A stretch of DNA of 64,000 nt from Methylophilaceae bacterium LSUCC0401 (GTDB lineage: Bacteria > Pseudomonadota > Gammaproteobacteria > Burkholderiales > Methylophilaceae). The stretch covers positions 1,054,001 through 1,118,000 of the forward strand of contig CP103442.1 of assembly GCA_024919035.1 (NCBI GenBank), given 5' to 3'. Below are positions 47,857 to 58,284 of the stretch, piece after piece. Both the position numbers and the translations under genes were made by a program. Position 1 is the stretch's first letter. Every line of letters begins with the position of its first letter. A model generated the notes under the pieces. That model did not search any database, was not told the DNA's origin, and worked only from the letters and a program-made list of their open reading frames with translations.

Positions 47857-48840
47857 TTAATTTGATTCAACGCCCTGTGGAGGCCAATTTTCAACCTTCA
47901 TTCCCAAAGATAAGCCTTTAGCGGCTAAAATATCTTTGATCTCATTTAAGGATTTTCTTCCTAAATTCGGAGCTTTTAAAAGGTCGTTTTCATGTCTTTG
48001 AATAAGATCCCCAATGTAATAGATATTTTCTGCCTTTAAGCAATTTGCAGAACGAACTGTGAGTTCTAAGTCATCTACGGGACGAAGCAAAACAGGGTCA
48101 ATTTGTGGAGCTTGTTTAACCTCTACCTCAGTTAACTCGCTTTCAAGATTAGCAAATACAGATAACTGGCCCATAAGAATTCTAGCAGCATCACGAATTG
48201 CTTGCTCGGCGTCAACAACGCCATTTGTCTCAACATCCATAATTAGTTTATCTAAGTCTGTTCTTTGCTCAACTCGAGCGCTTTCAACCACATAGCTAAC
48301 CTTCATTATTGGACTAAACGACGCATCAATCATTAAATGGCCAATTGAATTATCTTCTTCTTTGTTTAATCTCTGAGGAACAGGCTGATATCCTCGACCC
48401 ATTTCAACTTTTGCTTCAATGTTTAAATTTCCACCTTTGTTAACGTTAGCAATTACTAAATCTTTATTAACGATCTCAACATTATGTGGAAGCTCAAAAT
48501 CAGCAGCTGTTACTTCACCTTCTGAGTCTTTTTTCAAGTGAATTGTTGCCTCGCTTCCATCATGAATTTTGAGTGCAACTTTTTTTAGATTCAATAAAAT
48601 ATCGACAACATCCTCTTGTACACCATCAATTGTCGAATACTCATGAACAACGCCATCTATTTTTACTTCAGTTATCGCAAAGCCAGGGATTGAAGATAAT
48701 AAAACTCGTCGAAGGGCATTGCCTAGAGTAAAGCCAAAACCTCGTTCCATAGGCTCTAAGACTACCTTGGCTCTATTGGGATTAACTAAATCTACATCAA
48801 CAATTCTAGGTTTTAAATATTCTGTTGGACTATTTTGCAT
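47857..48840 (-). CDS. rpoA: DNA-directed RNA polymerase alpha subunit
   Basis: This 327-aa subunit has the N-terminal dimerisation domain ([27 protein letters not shown] seen as [32 protein letters not shown]) and the C-terminal DNA- and activator-binding domain (about 245-315: [22 protein letters not shown] and [13 protein letters not shown]). Length is standard. It lies between rpsD and rplQ in the alpha operon. Confidence 0.98.
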   Translation of the reverse strand: MQNSPTEYLKPRIVDVDLVNPNRAKVVLEPMERGFGFTLGNALRRVLLSSIPGFAITEVKIDGVVHEYSTIDGVQEDVVDILLNLKKVALKIHDGSEATIHLKKDSEGEVTAADFELPHNVEIVNKDLVIANVNKGGNLNIEAKVEMGRGYQPVPQRLNKEEDNSIGHLMIDASFSPIMKVSYVVESARVEQRTDLDKLIMDVETNGVVDAEQAIRDAARILMGQLSVFANLESELTEVEVKQAPQIDPVLLRPVDDLELTVRSANCLKAENIYYIGDLIQRHENDLLKAPNLGRKSLNEIKDILAAKGLSLGMKVENWPPQGVESN

Positions 48841-48871
48841 AAAAATCCTTATTTTAAGTTTTATTTATTTT

Positions 48872-49501
48872 TTATTTTGAATACAATTCAACAATTAGTG
48901 ACTCGTTAATTGTTGGAGGCAAATCATCGCGCTGTGGCTTATTTTTGAAAGTCCCAGTAAGTTTTTTAATATCAACCTCAACCCACTCTGGAAAGCCTCT
49001 TTCTTCAGCAGCTTCTGAGGCCGCTTTAACTCGTAATTGGTTTTTAGATGCTTCGGCTACAGCCACTTGATCCCCAGGCTTTACTTGATAAGACGGTATA
49101 TTTACACGATTACCATTCACCGTAATTGAATTATGTCTTACTAACTGACGCGACTCAGATCGAGAAACTCCAATGCCCATTCTGTATACGACATTATCTA
49201 ATCTTGATTCAAGCAACTGAAGTAAGTTTTCACCAGTAACTCCTTTTAAACGGTCAGCTTCAGCGTAATAAGAGCGGAATTGTTTTTCAAGAATTCCATA
49301 TATTTTTCTCAATTTTTGTTTTTCTCTTAACTGAACACCATAATCAGATAATCTACCTCCTCTTCTTTGACCATGTTGGCCAGGAGGATAGCTTCTTTTT
49401 TCGATACCACATTTATCGGTAAAACATTTTTCGCCTTTGAGGAAAAGTTTTTCTCCTTCACGACGACATTGTTTACATTTTGGGTCTAAGTTTCTTGCCA
49501 A
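48872..49501 (-). CDS. rpsD: 30S ribosomal protein S4
   Basis: This 209-aa protein starts [20 protein letters not shown], with four N-terminal cysteines (C9, C12, C26, C31) spaced like a zinc site, and the S4 RNA-binding domain [23 protein letters not shown]4 helps start 30S assembly and in E. coli represses the alpha operon. It follows rpsK by 11 bp. Confidence 0.98.
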   Translation of the reverse strand: MARNLDPKCKQCRREGEKLFLKGEKCFTDKCGIEKRSYPPGQHGQRRGGRLSDYGVQLREKQKLRKIYGILEKQFRSYYAEADRLKGVTGENLLQLLESRLDNVVYRMGIGVSRSESRQLVRHNSITVNGNRVNIPSYQVKPGDQVAVAEASKNQLRVKAASEAAEERGFPEWVEVDIKKLTGTFKNKPQRDDLPPTINESLIVELYSK

Positions 49502-49512
49502 CTTTAATCTCC

Positions 49513-49902
49513 TTAAATTCTTCTTTTCTTAGGTGGTCTGCAGCCGTTGTGAGGAACTGGAGTCACATCTTGAATTGCAGTAATTTTCAAACCTATTGAG
49601 TTAAGTGCTCGAACAGAAGATTCTCTTCCAGGTCCAGGACCTTTAATACGAACTTCAATATTTTTTACACCGTATTCTTGTGCGGCTTTACCTGCTGTTT
49701 CTGCGGCAACCTGAGCAGCAAATGGTGTACTTTTTCTTGAACCCTTAAATCCAGCGCCGCCAGATGTAGCCCAAGATAAGGCATTACCCTGTCTATCAGT
49801 AATTGTTATGATTGTGTTGTTAAAAGAAGCATGAACATGAGCTATACCTTCAGCAACGTTCTTTTTAATTTTCTTTTTAATTCTTGTATTAGTTTTTGCC
49901 AT
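49513..49902 (-). CDS. rpsK: 30S ribosomal protein S11
   Basis: This 129-aa protein shows [34 protein letters not shown] and the C-terminal [20 protein letters not shown], all typical of S11. It lies between rpsM (10-bp gap) and rpsD in the alpha operon. Confidence 0.98.
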   Translation of the reverse strand: MAKTNTRIKKKIKKNVAEGIAHVHASFNNTIITITDRQGNALSWATSGGAGFKGSRKSTPFAAQVAAETAGKAAQEYGVKNIEVRIKGPGPGRESSVRALNSIGLKITAIQDVTPVPHNGCRPPKKRRI

Positions 49903-49912
49903 GGTTTAGCCT

Positions 49913-50269
49913 TTATTTTTTAATTGCACGGATGGGACCTTTTCTCGTGCGCGCATTTGTTTTTGTTCGCTGGCCTCTTACAGGCAACCCTCTCTTATGT
50001 CTCGTTCCTCTATAGCAGTTAAGGTCCATGAGACGTTTAATATTCATAGTAACTTCTCTTCTCAAGTCACCTTCTATCTGATATTTGGCTATTTCATTTC
50101 TTAGTTTTTCGACATCATTATCATCAAGATCTTTAATTCTCGTTGACGCATTTACACCCACAGATTTACATATGGTTTCCGCTGTCGTTCTTCCAATGCC
50201 ATAAATAGCTGTTAAAGCTATAACGGCATGTTTATTGTCTGGTACATTTACCCCTGCTATACGAGCCAT
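49913..50269 (-). CDS. rpsM: 30S ribosomal protein S13
   Basis: This 118-aa protein begins [20 protein letters not shown] and ends with [18 protein letters not shown], as S13 does. It is the first gene of the alpha operon (rpsM-rpsK-rpsD-rpoA-rplQ), directly behind a strong promoter candidate. TTTGGAG precedes the start. Confidence 0.98.
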   Translation of the reverse strand: MARIAGVNVPDNKHAVIALTAIYGIGRTTAETICKSVGVNASTRIKDLDDNDVEKLRNEIAKYQIEGDLRREVTMNIKRLMDLNCYRGTRHKRGLPVRGQRTKTNARTRKGPIRAIKK

Positions 50270-50314
50270 AATTTCTCCAAAATATTAGGCAATTTACTAA
50301 AAAGAAAGCCGTAG

Positions 50315-50343
50315 ATTATATCAATTTTTAATTGATAATACAA
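50315..50343 (-). promoter_or_regulatory. alpha operon promoter with internal inverted repeat
   Basis: On the minus strand TTGTAT (50343-50338), 17-bp spacer, TATAAT (50320-50315), with TGA before the -10 box (extended -10). The spacer itself is an inverted repeat, TATCAATT-AAA-AATTGATA (50337-50319). It lies 45 bp upstream of rpsM, where E. coli also has its alpha promoter. Confidence 0.65.
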
Positions 50344-50347
50344 TTAC

Positions 50348-50461
50348 TTAACCCTGTCTTTGTTTGTGACGTGGGTCTTTACAAATTACTCGCACAACCC
50401 TTCGTCTACGAATAACTTTACAATGTCTACATAATGCTTTAACTGATGCTCTAACTCTCAT
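50348..50461 (-). CDS. rpmJ: 50S ribosomal protein L36
   Basis: This 37-aa product reads [20 protein letters not shown] then [17 protein letters not shown]. The C-x2-C, C and H residues are the zinc-ribbon ligands of the C+ form of L36. It is too short for common gene-size cut-offs. It lies between infA (21-bp gap) and the alpha operon promoter, as in other betaproteobacteria. Confidence 0.97.
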   Translation of the reverse strand: MRVRASVKALCRHCKVIRRRRVVRVICKDPRHKQRQG

Positions 50462-50482
50462 AATTTTTCCTTAATTACTATT

Positions 50483-50701
50483 TTACTTTTCTCTAAAAGT
50501 AATTCTGCCTTTGCTTAAATCATAAGGCGTCATTTCGACCGTCACTTTATCACCAGGTAAGATACGAATATAATTCATACGCATTTTCCCAGAAATAAAA
50601 CCAAGAACTTCATGCCCATTTTCGAGCTTAACTTTAAAAGTTGCATTAGGTAAGTTCTCAAGAATCTCACCTTGCATTTCAATAATATCTTCTTTAGCCA
50701 T
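50483..50701 (-). CDS. infA: translation initiation factor IF-1
   Basis: This 72-aa OB-fold protein begins [20 protein letters not shown] and contains [22 protein letters not shown] and [14 protein letters not shown], matching IF-1 in length and sequence. Its ATG overlaps the secY stop by one base. The location between secY and rpmJ is characteristic of betaproteobacteria, unlike E. coli, where infA is elsewhere. Confidence 0.98.
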   Translation of the reverse strand: MAKEDIIEMQGEILENLPNATFKVKLENGHEVLGFISGKMRMNYIRILPGDKVTVEMTPYDLSKGRITFREK

Positions 50702-52017
50702 TAGCGAATCATTCCTTGTTGACCTTTAAAATTAGCCTTCTTCAACAAGCTATCGTACTGATAAGACATCATTTGTGATTGAACTTGAGTCATAAAATCC
50801 ATTGCGACAACAACTATGATCAATAAAGATGTTCCACCAAAATAAAATGGCGTATTAAATTTAAGTATGAGAAATTCAGGAAACAAACATACCAAAGTAA
50901 TATAGATTGCTCCAACTAAAGTTAGTCTACCCATAATCGTATCAATAAATTTTGCAGTCTGTTCGCCAGGTCTTATCCCTGGAACAAAAGCTCCTGCTCT
51001 CTTTAGATTTTCAGCAGTTTCTTTTGGATTAAATTGCAAAGCAGTATAAAAATAGCAAAAGAATATAATTGCAACAGCAAATAAGAAAATATAAATTGGT
51101 TGTCCAGGAGATAATAGTGCTGAGACATCTTTAAGCCAGTAAAAATTTTCACTAGTACCAAACCAACCGGCAATCGTGGCTGGAAATAAAATTACACTTG
51201 ATGCAAAAATTGCTGGAATAACTCCTGCTTGATTGATTTTAAGAGGAAGATGCGACGATTGCCCGCCATACAACTTATTACCCACTTGTCTTTTAGCATA
51301 ATTAATTGTAATTCTTCTCTGGGCTCTTTCTACAAAAACTACTATCGCAGTTACCAAAACAACAGCAGCAATGAGAAAAAAGACTAAAGGAATCGAATAA
51401 GCTCCAGTCCTGGTAAGCTCCAATGTATTGCCTAGGGCGCTTGGAAGACCTGCAACAATCCCAGCAAAAATGATCATTGATATCCCATTACCAATTCCTC
51501 TGGAAGTTATTTGTGTTCCAAGCCAAACTAGGAACATAGTTCCGGTAACTAGAGTTAGCATTGCGGTAATTCTAAAGAGCAAACCTGGGTCTAATACAAG
51601 TCCAGGTTGAGCCTCAAGAGCAACTGAAATACCCAAGGACTGGAATGCAGCTAATACTAGAGTTCCTTGAATGGTATATTTCGCAATTTTTTCTTGTCCA
51701 GATTTACCTTCTTTTTTTAAGTCTTTCAACGCTGGTGACATTGCCTGCAAAAGATTCATGATAATTGATGCAGATATATATGGCATGATTCCTAAAGCAA
51801 ATACTGTAAATCTGCTTAAGGCGCCACCAGAAAACATATTAAACATTCCCAGGATACCGCCACTTTGGCTATCAAATAATTTCTTCAATTCAAGAGGATC
51901 AATGCCAGGTACTGGAATATGCGCTCCAAGCCTGAAGACGACGAGAGCCCCAAGTAAAAATAATATTCTATTTTTTAACTCGGACATTCCACTTAAATTT
52001 AAAGGATTTTGTGCCAT
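50701..52017 (-). CDS. secY: preprotein translocase subunit SecY
   Basis: This 438-aa channel subunit has ten predicted membrane helices. Conserved stretches are [72 protein letters not shown] and [14 protein letters not shown]. It exports unfolded proteins with SecE, SecG and SecA. It is followed by infA with one-base overlap and preceded by rplO (14-bp gap). Confidence 0.98.
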   Translation of the reverse strand: MAQNPLNLSGMSELKNRILFLLGALVVFRLGAHIPVPGIDPLELKKLFDSQSGGILGMFNMFSGGALSRFTVFALGIMPYISASIIMNLLQAMSPALKDLKKEGKSGQEKIAKYTIQGTLVLAAFQSLGISVALEAQPGLVLDPGLLFRITAMLTLVTGTMFLVWLGTQITSRGIGNGISMIIFAGIVAGLPSALGNTLELTRTGAYSIPLVFFLIAAVVLVTAIVVFVERAQRRITINYAKRQVGNKLYGGQSSHLPLKINQAGVIPAIFASSVILFPATIAGWFGTSENFYWLKDVSALLSPGQPIYIFLFAVAIIFFCYFYTALQFNPKETAENLKRAGAFVPGIRPGEQTAKFIDTIMGRLTLVGAIYITLVCLFPEFLILKFNTPFYFGGTSLLIIVVVAMDFMTQVQSQMMSYQYDSLLKKANFKGQQGMIR

Positions 52018-52031
52018 TGTATTTTAATCAA

Positions 52032-52466
52032 CTAGGATTCTATTTTTCCACCAGCAGACTCAATTGCCTCTTTTGCACCCTTAGTAACAGCAATACCCGA
52101 AATCGTATATTTTTTATCAACAGCGCCAGATAAAAATATTTTTACACTTAATGCTAACTCTGAAACCAAGTTTTCTTTTTTTAAGGTCAATAAATCGATT
52201 TTTCCTTCAGGTAGTTTATTTAGTTCAGATGTTCTAATTTGATCTTTGTAATCTTTCTGAAGAGATTTAAAGCCTCTTTTAGGAAGTCTTCGTTGAATAG
52301 GCATTTGACCACCTTCAAAACCTACCTTATGAAATCCTCCAGCTCTTGACTTTTGTCCTTTATGTCCACGCCCGGCTGTTTTTCCAAAACCTGATCCAAT
52401 TCCTCGACCTACTCTTCGAGCTGATGGGTTTGAACCCTCTGCTGGCTTTAATGTATTTAGTTTCAT
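52032..52466 (-). CDS. rplO: 50S ribosomal protein L15
   Basis: This 144-aa protein begins [20 protein letters not shown] and has [20 protein letters not shown] and [18 protein letters not shown] use the ATG at 52466, which matches family N-termini, rather than the TTG 12 bases earlier inside rpmD. It starts one base after the rpmD stop. Confidence 0.97.
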   Translation of the reverse strand: MKLNTLKPAEGSNPSARRVGRGIGSGFGKTAGRGHKGQKSRAGGFHKVGFEGGQMPIQRRLPKRGFKSLQKDYKDQIRTSELNKLPEGKIDLLTLKKENLVSELALSVKIFLSGAVDKKYTISGIAVTKGAKEAIESAGGKIES

Positions 52467-52467
52467 A

Positions 52468-52653
52468 TTAATTCTCAACTCTTAATAAATAATTTACTGA
52501 ATTAATCATTCCCCTTACCTCTGGGGTATCAATAACCTCAACGGTATGATTAATCTTTCTTAAGCCCAGACCTCTAACTGTTGCTGTATGTTTTTTGCCT
52601 GTACCGATTGTGCTTTTAATTTGCGTTACCTTTATCATTTTATCTTTTGCCAT
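52468..52653 (-). CDS. rpmD: 50S ribosomal protein L30
   Basis: This 61-aa protein contains [40 protein letters not shown] and [14 protein letters not shown], matching L30. It sits between rpsE (2-bp gap) and rplO in the spc operon. A start at the internal Met6 is possible but less likely, given the MAKDKMIK spacing to rpsE. Confidence 0.97.
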   Translation of the reverse strand: MAKDKMIKVTQIKSTIGTGKKHTATVRGLGLRKINHTVEVIDTPEVRGMINSVNYLLRVEN

Positions 52654-52655
52654 AA

Positions 52656-53168
52656 CTAGCCTCTGATTTCTTCAACTGTTTTGCCACGTTTAGCTGCTAT
52701 CTCGGCAGGGCTATTCATATTCGCCAAACCATTAAGAGTTGCTCGAACAATGTTGTATGGATTAGATGAGCCAAAGCTTTTCGCAGTTACATTATGCATT
52801 CCCATAACTTCAAATATTGCTCGCATAGCGCCACCAGCAATAATACCTGTACCCTCAGTTGCAGGCTGAATTAAAACTTTTGCAGCGCCGTGCTTACCAA
52901 CTACAGCATGCTGCAATGTTCCCGTTTTTGTTAAATTAATTTTTAACATTCCTCTTTTTGCTTCTTCCAAAGCTTTTTGAACTGCTAAAGGGACTTCACG
53001 CGCTTTACCTTTACCCATTCCAATTGAGCCATCACCATCACCAACTACGGTTAATGCTGCAAAACTCATAATACGTCCGCCTTTAACAACCTTAGTTACA
53101 CGGTTTACAGTGATCATCTTTTCTTTCAGACCGTCTGTTTGTTGTTGAAATCCTTGATCTTGAGCCAT
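52656..53168 (-). CDS. rpsE: 30S ribosomal protein S5
   Basis: This 170-aa protein has the S5 double-stranded RNA-binding part ([23 protein letters not shown]) and [39 protein letters not shown] and [14 protein letters not shown]. It contributes to decoding fidelity. It lies between rplR and rpmD in the spc operon. Confidence 0.98.
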   Translation of the reverse strand: MAQDQGFQQQTDGLKEKMITVNRVTKVVKGGRIMSFAALTVVGDGDGSIGMGKGKAREVPLAVQKALEEAKRGMLKINLTKTGTLQHAVVGKHGAAKVLIQPATEGTGIIAGGAMRAIFEVMGMHNVTAKSFGSSNPYNIVRATLNGLANMNSPAEIAAKRGKTVEEIRG

Positions 53169-53184
53169 AATTTTTCCTAATTAT

Positions 53185-53541
53185 TTAGAATTTAAGTCCA
53201 TTTTCTCTTGCTGCGTCAGCAAGAGCTTTAATTCTGCCGTGATACCGATAACCTGATCGGTCAAAAGCCACTTCTTCAACACCGGCTTTTTTAGCTTTCT
53301 CAGCTATTCTTTTGCCGATTTCGGCCGCTGCAGAAACATCACCTGTTTTTTTTAATTTCTTTCTCATTTCAGCTTCAACTGTAGAGGCTGCTGCAACAAC
53401 TTTATTAGTTGCTCCATCAATAACCTGAGCGTATATATTTAAATTTGAACGGAACACTGTAAGCCGAGTTCGTCCTAATTCAGCAATTTTTGCTCTAGTT
53501 TTTCGAGATCTTCTGATTCTTGATTGTTCTTTATTAACCAT
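53185..53541 (-). CDS. rplR: 50S ribosomal protein L18
   Basis: This 118-aa 5S rRNA-binding protein contains [34 protein letters not shown] and the C-terminal [20 protein letters not shown] with AARENGLKF. Length is standard. It follows rplF by 9 bp. Confidence 0.98.
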   Translation of the reverse strand: MVNKEQSRIRRSRKTRAKIAELGRTRLTVFRSNLNIYAQVIDGATNKVVAAASTVEAEMRKKLKKTGDVSAAAEIGKRIAEKAKKAGVEEVAFDRSGYRYHGRIKALADAARENGLKF

Positions 53542-53550
53542 AATTAATCC

Positions 53551-54084
53551 TTATTGTTTCTTGGCTTCTTTCATTACAACTTGTTCGTCATCATAACGAA
53601 CACCCTTACCTTTATAAGGCTCTGGTGGTCGATAGTCTCTAATTTCAGCGGCAACTTGGCCGACTGATTGCTTATTGAATCCTTTGATGACTAACTCAGT
53701 TGGTGAAGTCGCTTGCGCGGTCACGCCTTCAGGAAGTTTATGCAATATTGGATGAGAGAAACCTAAGTCCAAATTTACTGCATTTCCTTGAACTTGAGCT
53801 TTATATCCAACACCCACGAGTCTTAGTTTTTTTTCAAAACCAGTGGATACTCCAGTAACCATATTATTTACTAAAGCGCGAAGGGTCCCCGACATTGATT
53901 TTGCAAATTTTGTTTCGTTGTTAACCGTGAACGTTAAAACATTGTTATCTTTTATTACTGATACATCCCCAGTTAATGATTGACTTAGTTGACCTAAAGG
54001 GCCTTTAACTAAAACATTGTCAGGTGTTATTGTGACTTCAACTTTTTCCGGGATATTAACAGGTAAATTAGCTATTCTTGACAT
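53551..54084 (-). CDS. rplF: 50S ribosomal protein L6
   Basis: This 177-aa protein begins MSRIANLPVNIPEKVEVTIT and has VGVGYKAQVQGNAVNLDLGF, SHPILHKLPEGV and GQVAAEIRDYRPPEPYKGKG. The ATG at 54084 has GGAAAAG upstream and matches family starts; an earlier ATG at 54111 would overlap rpsH. It follows rpsH in the spc operon. Confidence 0.98.
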   Translation of the reverse strand: MSRIANLPVNIPEKVEVTITPDNVLVKGPLGQLSQSLTGDVSVIKDNNVLTFTVNNETKFAKSMSGTLRALVNNMVTGVSTGFEKKLRLVGVGYKAQVQGNAVNLDLGFSHPILHKLPEGVTAQATSPTELVIKGFNKQSVGQVAAEIRDYRPPEPYKGKGVRYDDEQVVMKEAKKQ

Positions 54085-54095
54085 TGATCTTTTCC

Positions 54096-54491
54096 TTAAG
54101 CAACATAACAAAGGATTTCGCCACCAATTCCGGCTGCCCTTGCTTTAATATCAGTCATAACGCCTTTTGAGGTTGTTACAATCGCAACACCCAAACCATT
54201 CATCACTTTTGGTAGGTTTTCGGCTCCCTTATAAATTCGCAAACTAGGTTTGCTAATTCTCTCTATTCTTTCTATAACTGGTCTACCAGCATAGTACTTT
54301 AGTTCAACAGTTAATGTTGGCTTACCATTGCTATCATTCAAATTAAAATCCTCAATATAACCTTCGTCTTTTAAAACTGCAGCAATTGATTTTTTTAACT
54401 TAGATGCTGGCATCGATACATGAACCTTATTGGTCATTTGACCATTTCGGATTCTTGTTAACATATCTGCTATTGGATCTTGCATACTCAT
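54096..54491 (-). CDS. rpsH: 30S ribosomal protein S8
   Basis: This 131-aa protein begins [20 protein letters not shown] and ends with [20 protein letters not shown], standard for S8. S8 binds 16S rRNA and in E. coli also represses the spc operon at the rplE start. It lies between rpsN (9-bp gap) and rplF. Confidence 0.98.
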   Translation of the reverse strand: MSMQDPIADMLTRIRNGQMTNKVHVSMPASKLKKSIAAVLKDEGYIEDFNLNDSNGKPTLTVELKYYAGRPVIERIERISKPSLRIYKGAENLPKVMNGLGVAIVTTSKGVMTDIKARAAGIGGEILCYVA

Positions 54492-54500
54492 AATGTTCTC

Positions 54501-54806
54501 CTACCAACTCGCTTTAACAACACCAGGAACTTCTCCTGACATCATTAAATCTCTTAGTTTACCTCTGGCTAATCCAAACTTTCTGTAAGTTCCGCGCGGT
54601 CTTCCAGTTAAAGCACAGCGATTTCTTAATCTGACTGGGCTTGAATTTCTTGGAAGTGAAGCTAATTTAGCTCGAGCCTCATTTTTTTGTTCATTTGTTG
54701 AAGATGAATTTTTGATAATTTCATTTAATTCACTACGCTTCGTTTTGTATTTATCAACAATCTTACGGCGCTTAATTTCACGTTCTGTCATGCATTTTTT
54801 AGCCAT
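54501..54806 (-). CDS. rpsN: 30S ribosomal protein S14
   Basis: This 101-aa protein begins [20 protein letters not shown] and has [20 protein letters not shown] and [20 protein letters not shown]. It is the long, zinc-free form (no C-x-x-C pairs), as in E. coli. I use the ATG at 54806, preceded by GAGGG; an ATG 60 bases upstream lies inside rplE. Confidence 0.97.
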   Translation of the reverse strand: MAKKCMTEREIKRRKIVDKYKTKRSELNEIIKNSSSTNEQKNEARAKLASLPRNSSPVRLRNRCALTGRPRGTYRKFGLARGKLRDLMMSGEVPGVVKASW

Positions 54807-54813
54807 ACTCGTG

Positions 54814-55353
54814 TTACCCTCTAAATGGAAAACTAAAAGCTGATAATAACCCTTTGGCCTCATCATCAGTTTTAGCTGAAGTTGTAATTGTTATGTTCAT
54901 TCCTCTGAGAGCATCAATTTTATCGTATTCAATTTCAGGAAAAATTATCTGCTCTTTAATTCCCATGTTGTAATTTCCTCGACCATCAAATGATTTGGCT
55001 GATATTCCTCGGAAATCTCTAATACGAGGAATTGCAATTGAAATCAGGCGATCAAGAAATGTATACATATTGTTTTTTCGTAAAGTCACCTTACAACCAA
55101 CTGGATAGTCATCACGAATTTTAAATGCTGCAATTGATTTTTTTGCCTTAGTGACAAGGGGTTTTTGACCCGCAATTTTTTCTAAGTCACTCACGGCATT
55201 TTCCATAACTTTTTTATCCGCTACAGCTTCGCCAACACCCATATTTAATGTTATTTTCTCAATTCTTGGAACTTGCATTACTGATTTATAATTGAACTGT
55301 TCCATTAACTGTTTAACTATTGTTTCTTCATAATATTTTTTTAAACGAGCCAT
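54814..55353 (-). CDS. rplE: 50S ribosomal protein L5
   Basis: This 179-aa 5S rRNA-binding protein has [60 protein letters not shown] and [20 protein letters not shown]. Length is standard. It follows rplX by 10 bp in the spc operon. Confidence 0.98.
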   Translation of the reverse strand: MARLKKYYEETIVKQLMEQFNYKSVMQVPRIEKITLNMGVGEAVADKKVMENAVSDLEKIAGQKPLVTKAKKSIAAFKIRDDYPVGCKVTLRKNNMYTFLDRLISIAIPRIRDFRGISAKSFDGRGNYNMGIKEQIIFPEIEYDKIDALRGMNITITTSAKTDDEAKGLLSAFSFPFRG

Positions 55354-55363
55354 ATTATTTTCC

Positions 55364-55681
55364 TTAAACGTCTATTGCTTCTTGATTTGATCTAAAGACT
55401 CTAATTTTTTTTCCATCTTTTAGAGTTTTAAAAGATACCTTGTCTGCCTTACTGGTTTTGCTATTGAAAATAGCCACATTTGAAATATCTAGAGGGCGCT
55501 CTTGGCTTACAATACCGCCTTGAATACCAAGATTTGGGTTAGGTGAAACATGTTTTTTCACCATATTTATACCTTCAACCAAAATTTTACCATTTGCTAA
55601 AACTTCGGAAACAATACCATCCTTGCCCTTATCTTTACCTGTGCTGATGAAAACTTTATCGCCTTTACGAATTTTATTCAT
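55364..55681 (-). CDS. rplX: 50S ribosomal protein L24
   Basis: This 105-aa protein contains the KOW motif [20 protein letters not shown] and [16 protein letters not shown], typical of L24, an assembly-initiating protein. It follows rplN by 10 bp and precedes rplE by 10 bp. Confidence 0.98.
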   Translation of the reverse strand: MNKIRKGDKVFISTGKDKGKDGIVSEVLANGKILVEGINMVKKHVSPNPNLGIQGGIVSQERPLDISNVAIFNSKTSKADKVSFKTLKDGKKIRVFRSNQEAIDV

Positions 55682-55691
55682 TACTCACTCC

Positions 55692-56060
55692 CTATATCAC
55701 TTCTGGCGCTAATGAAACAATTTTCATAAACTTTTCTGTTCGTAACTCTCGGGTTACTGGGCCAAAAATCCTTGTACCGATGGGTTCTAGTTTATTATTT
55801 AAAAGAACTGCAGCATTACCATCAAATTTAATTAATGAGCCATCTGGTCTTCTTACGCCTTTGGCTGTTCTTACTACAACAGCATCATAGACTTCACCTT
55901 TTTTGACTCTGCCTCTTGGCATAGCTTCCTTGACACTAACCTTAATAATGTCTCCAACGCTAGCATAGCGACGTTTTGAACCGCCAAGAACTTTGATGCA
56001 CTGAACTGAACGTGCACCAGTATTATCGGCAACCTCTAATTTTGATTGCATTTGTATCAT
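55692..56060 (-). CDS. rplN: 50S ribosomal protein L14
   Basis: This 122-aa protein begins [20 protein letters not shown] and has [20 protein letters not shown] and [11 protein letters not shown], standard L14. It is the first gene of the spc set (rplN to rpmJ), separated from rpsQ by 134 bp containing a promoter candidate. Confidence 0.98.
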   Translation of the reverse strand: MIQMQSKLEVADNTGARSVQCIKVLGGSKRRYASVGDIIKVSVKEAMPRGRVKKGEVYDAVVVRTAKGVRRPDGSLIKFDGNAAVLLNNKLEPIGTRIFGPVTRELRTEKFMKIVSLAPEVI

Positions 56061-56128
56061 GAAATATTCTCCAACTTAATCCGCTATTTCAACCCAGTTT
56101 AACTAACTGTTTTTACGGTCAGTATTGG

Positions 56129-56192
56129 GGTGCTAGCATGCACCACTTTAAAAAAGACGCAAATTTTATAATAAATTACTTGTAATTACAAG
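56129..56192 (-). promoter_or_regulatory. candidate spc operon promoter, palindrome and leader hairpin
   Basis: On the minus strand TTGTAA (56191-56186), 17-bp spacer, TAAAAT (56168-56163). The -35 box sits inside a perfect 14-bp palindrome CTTGTAATTACAAG (56192-56179). About 12 bases after the expected start, GGTGC-ATGCTA-GCACC (56144-56129) can form a leader hairpin. The position between rpsQ and rplN is where E. coli has its spc promoter. Confidence 0.6.
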
Positions 56193-56194
56193 AA

Positions 56195-56464
56195 TTAAAT
56201 AATTTGCGGCGCTTTTGATAAAACTTTTGTTACCACCCACGTTTTTGTTTTTGAAAGCGGTTTTGATTCAGCGATTTCAACTACATCACCTTCCCCGATC
56301 TCATTTTTTTCATCATGAGCATGAAATTTATTAGATAATTTAATTACCTTTCCCACAACTGGGTGTTTAACAGTTCTTTCTACCAAAACTGTAACTGTTT
56401 TGTCCATTTTGTTACTCAGAACTTTTCCTTGCATCGTTCTCAAGTTTTTTTGAGCTTCAACCAT
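56195..56464 (-). CDS. rpsQ: 30S ribosomal protein S17
   Basis: This 89-aa OB-fold protein has [40 protein letters not shown] and [20 protein letters not shown], standard S17. It shares one base with the rpmC stop and is the last gene of the S10 set. Confidence 0.98.
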   Translation of the reverse strand: MVEAQKNLRTMQGKVLSNKMDKTVTVLVERTVKHPVVGKVIKLSNKFHAHDEKNEIGEGDVVEIAESKPLSKTKTWVVTKVLSKAPQII

Positions 56465-56661
56465 TATTTAGCCTCCACTTTTTCTGACATGATGTGTTTT
56501 ATCCTTGTTATATCTTTACGTATTTTTTTTAATTGATCTGTCTTATTTGACTGCTGCATGGTAAGTTGCATTTTTGCATTAAATTGAGATTTCCTTAATT
56601 CAATTAATTCTTTGCCAAGTTCATCAACAGATTTTTTTCTTAAATCAATAGCTTTCATCAT
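56464..56661 (-). CDS. rpmC: 50S ribosomal protein L29
   Basis: This 65-aa protein reads [20 protein letters not shown] then [20 protein letters not shown], the two-helix L29 at the peptide tunnel exit. It directly abuts rplP and overlaps rpsQ by one base. Confidence 0.97.
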   Translation of the reverse strand: MMKAIDLRKKSVDELGKELIELRKSQFNAKMQLTMQQSNKTDQLKKIRKDITRIKHIMSEKVEAK

Positions 56662-57078
56662 TTAGCCCCCAATATGTCTTGTTGTGAAGACAGTTTGTAT
56701 AGGAAGTTTAGCAGCAGCAAGCTTGAAGGCTTCACGCGCTATCTCTTCGGGTACTCCATCCATTTCATAAAGCATTTTTCCAGGTTGGATTTCTGCAACA
56801 TAAAATTCAACGCTACCTTTACCTTTACCCATACGCACTTCAGCTGGCTTTTTTGAAATAGGTTTATCTGGAAACATACGAATCCAAACTCTACCACCAC
56901 GCTTAATATGTCGAGTCATTACTCGTCGAGCCGCTTCAATCTGACGCGCAGTAATCCTTCCACGTGTAATAGCTTTAAGGCCAAATTCACCAAAACTTAC
57001 TTTATTACCAGTAGTAGCAATACCTGTGTTTCGTCCTTTGTGCTGTTTTCTAAATTTTTGTTTTGCTGGCTGTAACAT
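56662..57078 (-). CDS. rplP: 50S ribosomal protein L16
   Basis: This 138-aa protein begins [20 protein letters not shown] and has [40 protein letters not shown] and [20 protein letters not shown]. It lies between rpsC (2-bp gap) and rpmC. Confidence 0.98.
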   Translation of the reverse strand: MLQPAKQKFRKQHKGRNTGIATTGNKVSFGEFGLKAITRGRITARQIEAARRVMTRHIKRGGRVWIRMFPDKPISKKPAEVRMGKGKGSVEFYVAEIQPGKMLYEMDGVPEEIAREAFKLAAAKLPIQTVFTTRHIGG

Positions 57079-57080
57079 AA

Positions 57081-57938
57081 TTAAACCTCTTTGTTATCTT
57101 CAGTTGAGTCAGGTGATGTTTTAGTCTCAGCATCTACTGCATCTTCCTTAACTTCTTGTTTTTTTGTTGCTGCTTTAACTGTCTTTTTTTTTGCAACTGT
57201 TTTAACTGTTGCTTTTTTTACTTCAGGCTTTGCAGGTTTTCGACTTGGCGTTTTTTCGTTATCTAAGTCAGCATTATTATCTTTTATTACTGGTGTGGCC
57301 ATCTTGTCATCTTGGTACACATCACCCTTGTAAATCCATACCTTTATGCCAATGATCCCGTATGTAGTTTGAGCACGTGCTACCCCATAATCAATATCTG
57401 CTCTTAATGTATGAAGAGGAACTCTGCCCTCTCTATACCACTCAGACCGTGCAATTTCAATACCATTCAATCTGCCAGCACTCATAATCTTAATTCCTTG
57501 AGCGCCAAGTCTCATGGCATTTTGCATCGCACGTTTCATCGCTCTTCTAAACTGAACTCTTTTTTCAAGCTGCTGTGCAATACTTTGAGCAATTAAAGTC
57601 GCATCAATTTCTGGTTTACGAACTTCCTCTATATTTAGTTGAACAGGAATTCCCATTAATCCTTGAAGGTCGGAACGAAGATTTTCAATATCCTCACCTT
57701 TTTTTCCGATAACAATGCCTGGACGAGCCGTCATTATAGTGACCTTAGCATTCTTTGCCGGCCTTTCAATAATAATCTTGCTGACCGCGGCATTAGCTAG
57801 CTTCTTATTTAAAAACTCCCTGACTTTAATATCATTAATTAATAGTGCAGGATAATTTTTTGAATTAGTGAACCATTTAGATGACCAGTTTTTTTGAACA
57901 CCTAAACGAAAACCGATTGGATTAATTTTTTGACCCAT
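57081..57938 (-). CDS. rpsC: 30S ribosomal protein S3 with long charged tail
   Basis: This 285-aa protein begins [20 protein letters not shown] and has the KH domain ([17 protein letters not shown]) and C-terminal domain ([20 protein letters not shown]). After about residue 210 it carries a roughly 70-residue tail, first Lys/Ala/Val-rich ([20 protein letters not shown]) and then acidic. E. coli S3 is 233 aa. It lies between rplV (9-bp gap) and rplP. Confidence 0.97.
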   Translation of the reverse strand: MGQKINPIGFRLGVQKNWSSKWFTNSKNYPALLINDIKVREFLNKKLANAAVSKIIIERPAKNAKVTIMTARPGIVIGKKGEDIENLRSDLQGLMGIPVQLNIEEVRKPEIDATLIAQSIAQQLEKRVQFRRAMKRAMQNAMRLGAQGIKIMSAGRLNGIEIARSEWYREGRVPLHTLRADIDYGVARAQTTYGIIGIKVWIYKGDVYQDDKMATPVIKDNNADLDNEKTPSRKPAKPEVKKATVKTVAKKKTVKAATKKQEVKEDAVDAETKTSPDSTEDNKEV

Positions 57939-57947
57939 AATTCTCTC

Positions 57948-58283
57948 TTAACTTCCTACTGTCACTTTAATGTGACATGTTGGTTTGATAATTTTTCCAG
58001 CGCGACCTTTTGCACGAGCTCGAATCCTTTTGAGTACCATTCCTTTATCAACGCTGATAGTTTTGACTTTCAACTCATCAATATCCGCGCCATTATTATT
58101 CTCAGCATTTGCAATTGCTGATTCAACAACCTTTTTAATAATTTCAGCGCCTTTCTTTGGGCTAAAAGTTAAAATGTTAAGGGCGTTATCAACTTTTTTT
58201 CCTCGAACCAAATCAGCAACCAAGCGTGCTTTTTGAGGAGAGATTCTTACGCCTCTTAATATTGCAGAAACTTCGTTAGCCAT
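57948..58283 (-). CDS. rplV: 50S ribosomal protein L22
   Basis: This 111-aa protein begins [20 protein letters not shown] and has [20 protein letters not shown] and [21 protein letters not shown] use the ATG at 58283, one base after the rpsS stop. An in-frame ATG at 58337 inside rpsS would add 18 residues not seen in the family. Confidence 0.98.
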   Translation of the reverse strand: MANEVSAILRGVRISPQKARLVADLVRGKKVDNALNILTFSPKKGAEIIKKVVESAIANAENNNGADIDELKVKTISVDKGMVLKRIRARAKGRAGKIIKPTCHIKVTVGS

Positions 58284-58284
58284 A

